From: Chitinophagaceae bacterium
GTDB lineage: Bacteria > Bacteroidota > Bacteroidia > Chitinophagales > Chitinophagaceae
Assembly (NCBI GenBank): GCA_025351145.1
Contig: JANXWM010000585.1
Location: 1-7,429 of the forward strand
Reading direction: 5' to 3'
DNA length: 7,429 nt
Every line of letters begins with the position of its first letter. The first letter of the stretch is position 1. Under the pieces are notes generated by a model. That model saw nothing but the letters and a program-made list of their open reading frames with translations, made no database searches and had not been told where the DNA came from. This document shows, piece by piece, positions 1 to 4,951 of the stretch. The position numbers were made by a program, and so were the translations under genes.

Positions 1-2139
1 CAAACAGCAAAAAATGATTTTGCCGGAATAAAAGAAGCAGTGCGTTTTGACAGCAGGGGCATGAATGTAAAGTATGATACAAGTGATGCATTTACAGAAC
101 AGGTGCATTTTACTGATCCTGTATTTTTTAAATTATTCAATTTTCCATTGGTTGCAGGAGACAATAATATTACCGACCGCAATGCTGTCTTAATTACAGA
201 AACCACTGCGAAAAAATATTTTGGCAATCAAAATCCGGTAGGCAAAGTGCTTACTTTTTATGCAGGTGAAACTTACGCACTGCCACTCACCGTAAAAGGA
301 GTGCTGAAAGATGTGCCTCGTAATTCAACAATACAGTTCAGCATTATAACTGATTTTGATAACCAGTTAACAGCAGATGGAAAAAAAATTGCGCCGGATG
401 ACTGGAGCTGGTTTCTTGATGCTGCATATTTCTACATTCCTGATCCTGCGAATGTACCCCGTTTGGAAAATGAGCTGACAAAATATTTACCACTGCAAAA
501 CAAAGCGAGGGAAGATTCTAAGGTATCTGCTTTCAAATTAGTTACCATCCGGCAAAATGCTGCGTGGAACGATGTAATTAGCGCTAACAGTTTATACAGA
601 CGGCCAGATGATGCTGCTACTTATGGCGGATTGGTGTTGGCGATTTTAATTTTTCTTTCTGCCTGTCTTAACTTTTCAAATACTACTGTTGCCCGCTCAA
701 ACAAACGTTTAAAGGAAATTGGCATGCGCAAAGTAATGGGTAGCAGGCATGCTCAATTAATGTGGCAGTTGCTGATAGAATGTTCCATCATTGTATTCGC
801 ATCTATTTTGCTTTCTGTTTTATTCAATTCATGGTGGCTGCCAGCATTCAACCAAATGTTTACCGGGATAAATGTGCAGGCAAACTATTTGCACGATACC
901 AGTCTGCTTATGTTTATTAGTGGTATGTTTATTGGCACTACTTTATTGGCGGGTGCTTATCCTGCATTTTATTTAAGCCGGTTTAACCCCACTTCTATTT
1001 TCAGGGGCACGGTAAAATTTGGCGGCTCCAATTTGTTTTCCCGTTTAATGCTTGGCCTGCAATTAACGATTGCTATTATAATGGTTATTGCAGGTATTGC
1101 ATTTGCACGTAATAGTGCCTTCCAGCGCGACTATGATTATGGATACAGCATTGAAAATACAATGGGTGTAACACTGAAGGATACAACTTCTTTTGCTGCT
1201 TTAAAAAATGAATTGTCTTCCATACCTGGAATAACCGCATTGGCGGGAACCCGCAACCACATTGGTTTTGACAGACGCAATGCTGTAGCCGAAACAGAAG
1301 GCATAAAGAAAGAAATCGGCTTTTTTGAAGTGGGCAGGGAATATCCTTCCACCATGCAATTGCAAATTGCTGCAGGCAGGGGCTTCGATGCAAATATGGA
1401 ATCAGACTACACAAATTCTTTGCTGATAACAGATAAAATGGCTGCACTTTATGGATGGAACGGATCGCAGGCCCTGGGCAAACGCATACATATTGACAGC
1501 ACCGATTATTCTGTTATTGGTGTATTAAAAGATTTTCAGCCCGCAACTGTATTTGAGCCAATGCAACCTGTGGCCATGAAATTGTGCAAAGAAAGCAGGT
1601 TTCAATTTTTAATTGTACAGGCAAAACCACAGGACTTAACTAAAGTTTATTCACAAGTAAAAGATGCATGGAAAAGACTGTATCCGTCAAAACCATTTAA
1701 CGGGTTTTATCAGGATCAGGTTAAAGCACAAGCATACAATGTCACTAACAGCATTGCCACCATTTTTTTCTGGTTTTCTATAGTAAGTATTTTACTCACG
1801 GCTACCGGGCTCTTTGCGCTGGTTTCATTAACCGCATTAAAGAAGATGAAAGAAATAGCATTAAGAAAAGTTGTGGGTGCTAAACCGGCACATATACTTG
1901 TATTGATCAACAAAGGTTATTTCTGGATTTTTATTGCATCCTCTGCAGTGGGTTGTTACGGTGGTTGGGTCTTATCTAAATTGTTACTCGATTCAATTTA
2001 TAAAATAAATTCAGGCGTGCAAATAAATTCTTTGATCGGCTCGGTAACCGTGTTGTTTGTTATTGCAGCAATCACTTCAGGCATTAAGGTGTGGCAGGCT
2101 GTAAGGGCAAACCCGGTGAAGTTGCTGAGGGCGGAATGA
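1..2139 (+). CDS. FtsX/MacB-type ABC transporter permease, 5'-truncated by window edge
   Basis: The frame is open from base 1 to a TGA at 2137-2139, giving 712 visible residues. The GTG at 40 is internal and not the start: the frame continues upstream of it, and the first ~90-100 residues usual for the family (cytoplasmic lead and TM1) are missing. Numbering from base 1, the first periplasmic MacB-type domain is ~1-205, with DPVFFKLFNFPL at 40-51 and KKYFG ending at 75. TM segments lie at ~207-232, ~258-280, ~300-322 and ~347-370. The second periplasmic domain is ~372-583, with GVLKDF at 507-512. The final FtsX core has TMs at ~584-608, ~639-663 and ~678-698, and the protein ends ANPVKLLRAE. 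The cytoplasmic loops EIGMRKVMGS (~239-248) and EIALRKVVGA are the family's likely contacts with the ATPase. By family knowledge it is an inner-membrane permease that couples ATP hydrolysis to movement of an extracytoplasmic domain, in export or mechanotransmission. The substrate is unknown. It is the most divergent of the three paralogues: the DIH motif before the second TM group is not recognisable. It is followed by a 144-base gap, so shared transcription with gene 2 is uncertain. Confidence 0.93.
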   Translation, partial: QTAKNDFAGIKEAVRFDSRGMNVKYDTSDAFTEQVHFTDPVFFKLFNFPLVAGDNNITDRNAVLITETTAKKYFGNQNPVGKVLTFYAGETYALPLTVKGVLKDVPRNSTIQFSIITDFDNQLTADGKKIAPDDWSWFLDAAYFYIPDPANVPRLENELTKYLPLQNKAREDSKVSAFKLVTIRQNAAWNDVISANSLYRRPDDAATYGGLVLAILIFLSACLNFSNTTVARSNKRLKEIGMRKVMGSRHAQLMWQLLIECSIIVFASILLSVLFNSWWLPAFNQMFTGINVQANYLHDTSLLMFISGMFIGTTLLAGAYPAFYLSRFNPTSIFRGTVKFGGSNLFSRLMLGLQLTIAIIMVIAGIAFARNSAFQRDYDYGYSIENTMGVTLKDTTSFAALKNELSSIPGITALAGTRNHIGFDRRNAVAETEGIKKEIGFFEVGREYPSTMQLQIAAGRGFDANMESDYTNSLLITDKMAALYGWNGSQALGKRIHIDSTDYSVIGVLKDFQPATVFEPMQPVAMKLCKESRFQFLIVQAKPQDLTKVYSQVKDAWKRLYPSKPFNGFYQDQVKAQAYNVTNSIATIFFWFSIVSILLTATGLFALVSLTALKKMKEIALRKVVGAKPAHILVLINKGYFWIFIASSAVGCYGGWVLSKLLLDSIYKINSGVQINSLIGSVTVLFVIAAITSGIKVWQAVRANPVKLLRAE

Positions 2140-2154
2140 TATTTATGAATCGTC

Positions 2155-2269
2155 AATTGTGAATGGTGAAAGGAATTTTTATGAGCCAAACTCTAGAATA
2201 TGAATTAGACATCGTTGCGTCGCACTCTTGTACTTTTATAACAATATTGAACAAAATGAATTCACAATT
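2155..2269. repeat. 10-bp inverted repeat spanning the first intergenic gap
   Basis: AATTGTGAAT at 2155-2164 is the exact reverse complement of ATTCACAATT at 2260-2269. The arms are 95 bases apart and enclose the GTTGCGTCGCAC repeat copy. The left arm merges into a loose 7-base repetition (AATTGTG, AATGGTG at 2155-2168). AATTGTGAAT-like words look like common intergenic filler in this type of genome (inference). The arms are short and AT-rich, so chance or simple-sequence origin is possible. No terminator-like GC stem with a T-run is seen after gene 1. Confidence 0.45.
2181..2234 (+). repeat. Intergenic repeat, copy 1 (GTTGCGTCGCAC family)
   Basis: This segment begins ATGAGCCAAACT (2181-2192) and ends with GTTGCGTCGCACTCTTGTACT (2214-2234). 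The same two blocks recur in the same order and almost the same spacing (33 versus 34 bases) before gene 3 at 4697-4751. The first block matches 11 of 12 and the last block 20 of 21, while the sequence between them is poorly conserved. Both copies lie in gaps between paralogous permease genes on the same strand. Conservation limited to short blocks in non-coding DNA suggests a dispersed repeat or a copied intergenic segment rather than a gene. No function is known to me. Confidence 0.7.
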
Positions 2270-2283
2270 ATAAATCAGCTTCT

Positions 2284-4650
2284 ATGTTTAAAAATTATTT
2301 CAAAACTGCATGGAGAAATATTACACGGCATAAGGCTTATTCAGCGCTGAATATTGCAGGGCTTGCCATTGGTATGGCCTGTAGTATTCTTATCCTGTTA
2401 TGGGTACAGGATGAATTGAGTTATGATCGGTTCAATACCAATGCTGATCAGCTTTACAGGCTTACTGCCAACGCCGGAGATTTTAAAGCAGCGGTAAGCC
2501 CGGCAGGCATGGCTGAAGGGTTGCAAAGTGAGATGCCTGAAATAAAAGCTACGGTAAGGTTAAGTAAGCCTTCCACAAATTTGCTTCAGGTTGGTGAACG
2601 CAAGTTTGAAGAGAATCGTATTTTTTATGCTGATTCAAATTTTCTGCAGGTATTCTCTTATAAATTAGTAAAGGGAAATCCGGTTACTGCCATGCAACGC
2701 CCCGATGCAATACTGATCACGGAGGATATGGCAAAGAAATATTTTGGGGAAGAGGAAGCACTTGGTAAAATTATAAAAAAAGACAATAATGAAAATTGTA
2801 CTGTTACCGGGATACTTGCAAATGTTCCGTCTAATTCGCACCTGCAGTTTGATGTTATTTTCCCTATGTCGTCCATAGCAGATAAAGATGACGATCTCAA
2901 AAATAAAGAATGGGGAGCTTTTAATTTTTACACATACTTACAGTTAGATAAAAACATAACACTTTCTTCTGCATCTTTTTCGCAACTTATACCACATATA
3001 GAAAAGATTTATAAATCACATTTCTCCGAAATAAAAATTGATTTTCAACTGCAGCCATTGACTGATATTCATTTGCATTCTGACCTGCAGATAGATCTTC
3101 CCGGCAAAGGCAATATTCAATATGTAAATATCTTGTTTATAGTTGCACTTTTTATTATTGCTATTGCCTGTATAAATTTTATGAACCTGGCTACCGCACG
3201 TTCTGCACGCAGGGCAAAAGAAGTGGGCCTGCGTAAAGTTGTTGGTGCAGGACGAACACAACTTGTTATTCAATTTTTAAGCGAATCTATCATCATTTCA
3301 TTTCTTTCTTTACTCTTTGCAATTGGTATTGTGTACCTGTTGCTTCCTGCATTTAACCAGTTAGCTGAGAAAACACTTACCATTAACTTACTTGATGGAA
3401 AATTATTATTGAGTCTTGTTGGTATTGCATTGGCTACTGGCATTCTTGCCGGCAGCTATCCTGCATTGTTCCTTTCTAATTTTAAAACGATAAAAGTATT
3501 GAAGGGAAAATTAACGTTTGGCGGTGGTAATCTCTTATTCAGAAACGGGCTGGTTGTTACACAGTTTGTTGTTACCATAATATTGTTGGTTGGTACTGCC
3601 GTTGTTTACAAACAATTGAATTTTATAAAAGATAAAAACCTGGGCTTTGATAAATCGAACCTTTTATATATGCCTTTAACAGGTGATATGTGGAATAAGC
3701 AGCAGGCATTAAAAACCTCCTTACTGCAAAACCCTTTAACAAGTAATTATTCCATTATTTCAGATCTGCCAACAGCACTTGTTACAGGTGATATAAATGT
3801 AATGTGGGAAGGCAAAGATCCAAAATCGCAGGTGGTGATTCCTTCAATAAATGTGGATGAGCATTTTACTGATGTGTTTAAAATAAAAATACTCAATGGG
3901 CGTAGCTTTTCACCTCAGTTTAAGGGTGACAGTTCCAACTATGTTATTAATGAAACGGCAGTTAAACTGATGGGCATGACGGTTGAAAATGCAGTCGGCA
4001 AAAGCCTTTCGTTTAGTGGTGTTAAAGGCACCATTATTGGTGTGGTTAAAGATTTTAATTTTAAATCACTTCAATATACAATTGATCCGCTTGTATTATG
4101 TATAAGCAGAGGTGGTGGAATAGTAATGCTGCGTACTCCACCTGGTAATACAGAAGCATCTATAAAAGCGTTAGGCGAAATAAGCCAGCAGCTTAATCCT
4201 TCTTACCCGTTCACTTATAATTTTCTTGATAAGGATATCGATAATCTTTATCGTGGGGAACAGCAAATGGGAAGCATCTTTAATTTGTTTGCCTTCCTCG
4301 CTATTTTTATTTCATGCCTTGGCCTGTATGGGTTATCGGCTTTCATGGCAGAGCAGCGCACCAAAGAAATTGGTATACGCAAAGTGTTAGGTGCTTCCAT
4401 TTTCAATATTGTTTATTTGCTTTCCTCAAATTTTACAAAGCTCATCATTATCGCAGTTTTTATTGCTGTTCCAATATCATGGCTGGCAATTAATAACTGG
4501 CTAAATGGTTTTGCTTATCACATTGCTATTGGGTGGACAATATTTTTTGTTGCGTCTGTTGTTGCATTATTAATAGCATGGGGAACGGTAAGCTACGAAT
4601 CTATAAAAGCCGCAATAGCCAATCCTGTAAAAAGTTTGAGATCGGAATAA
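2284..4650 (+). CDS. FtsX/MacB-type ABC transporter permease (788 aa, double unit)
   Basis: This is a complete permease with two fused MacB-like halves. The cytoplasmic lead MFKNYFKTAWRNITRHK is followed by TM1 at ~21-41, and the first periplasmic domain at ~42-280 contains ITEDMAKKYFG (145-155) and the DIHLHS motif (261-266). TMs follow at ~283-303, ~333-357, ~375-398 and ~420-440. The second periplasmic domain is ~449-660, with GVVKDFN at 586-592. The last FtsX core has TMs at ~666-688, ~719-738 and ~749-770, and the protein ends ANPVKSLRSE. The coupling loops EVGLRKVVGA (313-322) and EIGIRKVLGA (695-704) mark both FtsX domains. The total of eight helices is a predicted pseudo-dimer: one chain could supply both halves that MacB supplies as a homodimer (inference). 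The ATG at 2284 is chosen because the lead sequence matches that of gene 3 almost exactly. Its leader is A/T-rich without a Shine-Dalgarno, as is common in Bacteroidota. Substrate and ATPase partner are not identifiable. It is a full-length paralogue of the genes on both sides, with no frameshift. Confidence 0.96.
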   Translation: MFKNYFKTAWRNITRHKAYSALNIAGLAIGMACSILILLWVQDELSYDRFNTNADQLYRLTANAGDFKAAVSPAGMAEGLQSEMPEIKATVRLSKPSTNLLQVGERKFEENRIFYADSNFLQVFSYKLVKGNPVTAMQRPDAILITEDMAKKYFGEEEALGKIIKKDNNENCTVTGILANVPSNSHLQFDVIFPMSSIADKDDDLKNKEWGAFNFYTYLQLDKNITLSSASFSQLIPHIEKIYKSHFSEIKIDFQLQPLTDIHLHSDLQIDLPGKGNIQYVNILFIVALFIIAIACINFMNLATARSARRAKEVGLRKVVGAGRTQLVIQFLSESIIISFLSLLFAIGIVYLLLPAFNQLAEKTLTINLLDGKLLLSLVGIALATGILAGSYPALFLSNFKTIKVLKGKLTFGGGNLLFRNGLVVTQFVVTIILLVGTAVVYKQLNFIKDKNLGFDKSNLLYMPLTGDMWNKQQALKTSLLQNPLTSNYSIISDLPTALVTGDINVMWEGKDPKSQVVIPSINVDEHFTDVFKIKILNGRSFSPQFKGDSSNYVINETAVKLMGMTVENAVGKSLSFSGVKGTIIGVVKDFNFKSLQYTIDPLVLCISRGGGIVMLRTPPGNTEASIKALGEISQQLNPSYPFTYNFLDKDIDNLYRGEQQMGSIFNLFAFLAIFISCLGLYGLSAFMAEQRTKEIGIRKVLGASIFNIVYLLSSNFTKLIIIAVFIAVPISWLAINNWLNGFAYHIAIGWTIFFVASVVALLIAWGTVSYESIKAAIANPVKSLRSE

Positions 4651-4689
4651 TGTGGAGATGTGGAAATTTCGAAATATGAAAATGATAAA
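4650..4689 (+). repeat. Degenerate 8-base tandem repeat after gene 2
   Basis: Starting at the last base of the gene 2 stop codon, five 8-base units can be read: ATGTGGAG, ATGTGGAA, ATTTCGAA, ATATGAAA, ATGATAAA. The first two differ at one position and the later ones decay progressively. The array sits between the stop codon and the GTTGCGTCGCAC repeat. It is probably slippage-derived non-coding sequence, and no role is evident. Confidence 0.5.
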
Positions 4690-4696
4690 AAATATT

Positions 4697-4752
4697 ATGA
4701 ACCAAACTGAAAAATAAAAATTATGCTTTGGTTGCGTCGCACACTTGTACTG
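4697..4752 (+). repeat. Intergenic repeat, copy 2 (GTTGCGTCGCAC family)
   Basis: ATGAACCAAACT (4697-4708) and GTTGCGTCGCACACTTGTACT (4731-4751) repeat the two blocks seen at 2181-2234 after gene 1, with 11/12 and 20/21 matches. This copy is also the left arm of a long imperfect palindrome, because the block returns inverted at 4817-4838. It lies in the 301-base gap between genes 2 and 3 (4651-4951), which holds only repeats: the 8-base tandem, this element, the palindrome and the CCTCCC element. Confidence 0.72.
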
Positions 4753-4842
4753 AAGAATAGCTATGAGCAAAATTTGAAAAAGCTCTAAGCTCATAGCTCG
4801 CCGCTCGAAGCTTTAACAGTACAAGTGAGTGACACAACGAAG
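4726..4842. repeat. Long imperfect palindrome with nested hairpin
   Basis: The arm GTTGCGTCGCACACTTGTAC (4731-4750, continuing TG to 4752) pairs with its inverted copy at 4817-4838. Over 22 positions 19 are exact complements and one more is a G-U pair in RNA. The stem extends outward to 4726 and 4842 if G4730 bulges. Inside it, AGCTATGAGC (4759-4768) pairs perfectly with GCTCATAGCT (4789-4798) around a 20-base loop. An alternative inner pairing is AAAGCT (4779-4784) with AGCTTT (4809-4814). The segment could be a REP- or MITE-like mobile repeat or a structured RNA leader of gene 3. It encodes no transposase and I saw no clear target-site duplication. The structure is seen in sequence; any function is inference. 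Confidence 0.68.
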
Positions 4843-4849
4843 ATGAGTA

Positions 4850-4872
4850 AAGTACAAAAGCTAAGTACAAAA
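4850..4872 (+). repeat. Short direct repeat AAGTACAAAA x2
   Basis: AAGTACAAAA occurs at 4850-4859 and 4863-4872, just right of the palindrome. AGTACAA also occurs at 4818-4824 inside the palindrome's right arm. These are probably decayed units of the same mosaic repeat. There is no evidence for binding by a particular regulator. Confidence 0.4.
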
Positions 4873-4900
4873 AATTATTTAATAAAAGTAACAACCTCCA

Positions 4901-4950
4901 AAAGGGAGCGGATTTCAAAGTCCTCCCTTTAGGGAGGATTTAGGAGGGTT
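4901..4950 (+). repeat. CCTCCC/GGGAGG palindromic repeat forming the gene 3 leader
   Basis: TCCTCCCT (4921-4928) and AGGGAGGA (4931-4938) form a perfect 8-bp palindrome with a 2-base centre, followed by TTTAGGAGGG (4939-4948) three bases before the gene 3 ATG. Upstream, AAAGGGAG (4901-4908) is perfectly complementary to CTCCCTTT (4923-4930), so a competing hairpin is possible. AACCTCC (4893-4899) could also pair imperfectly with GGAGGGTT (4943-4950). AGGAGGG (4942-4948) resembles a Shine-Dalgarno but is only 3 bases from the start codon, closer than normal. The element resembles CCTCCCTTTAGGGAGG-type intergenic repeats that I recall from Bacteroidota genomes (from memory, not searched). Confidence 0.65.
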
Positions 4951-4951
4951 T

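Noticed and set aside
40..42. GTG at 40 as the start of gene 1
   Set aside because: The frame is open from base 1, and the family requires a helix and about 90-100 residues before this point, so the gene begins outside the window.
1085..1447. Open frames on the minus strand inside gene 1 (1085-1447, 1137-1355, 1716-1913)
   Set aside because: They lie opposite a clearly conserved permease frame, and their translations show no recognisable domain. They are antisense shadows.
4722..4730. Possible Bacteroidota -7 promoter box (TATGCTTTG) before gene 3
   Set aside because: The spacing inside the box is one base too long for TAnnTTTG, no correctly spaced -33 TTG was seen, and it overlaps a repeat arm. 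TACTTTTA at 2231-2238 before gene 2 was rejected for similar reasons.
4726..4872. CRISPR array or insertion sequence in the second gap
   Set aside because: There are no regularly spaced identical repeats with unique spacers and no transposase reading frame. The repeats are few, imperfect and inverted.
4570..4918. Minus-strand open frames across the second intergenic gap (4570-4794, 4721-4918)
   Set aside because: They consist of repeat and palindrome sequence plus the antisense end of gene 2. Their composition is low-complexity and no protein family is recognisable.
4942..4948. AGGAGGG as a true Shine-Dalgarno for gene 3
   Set aside because: It is only 3 bases from the ATG and is part of the dispersed palindromic repeat. 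Genes in this group usually start without a strong Shine-Dalgarno.
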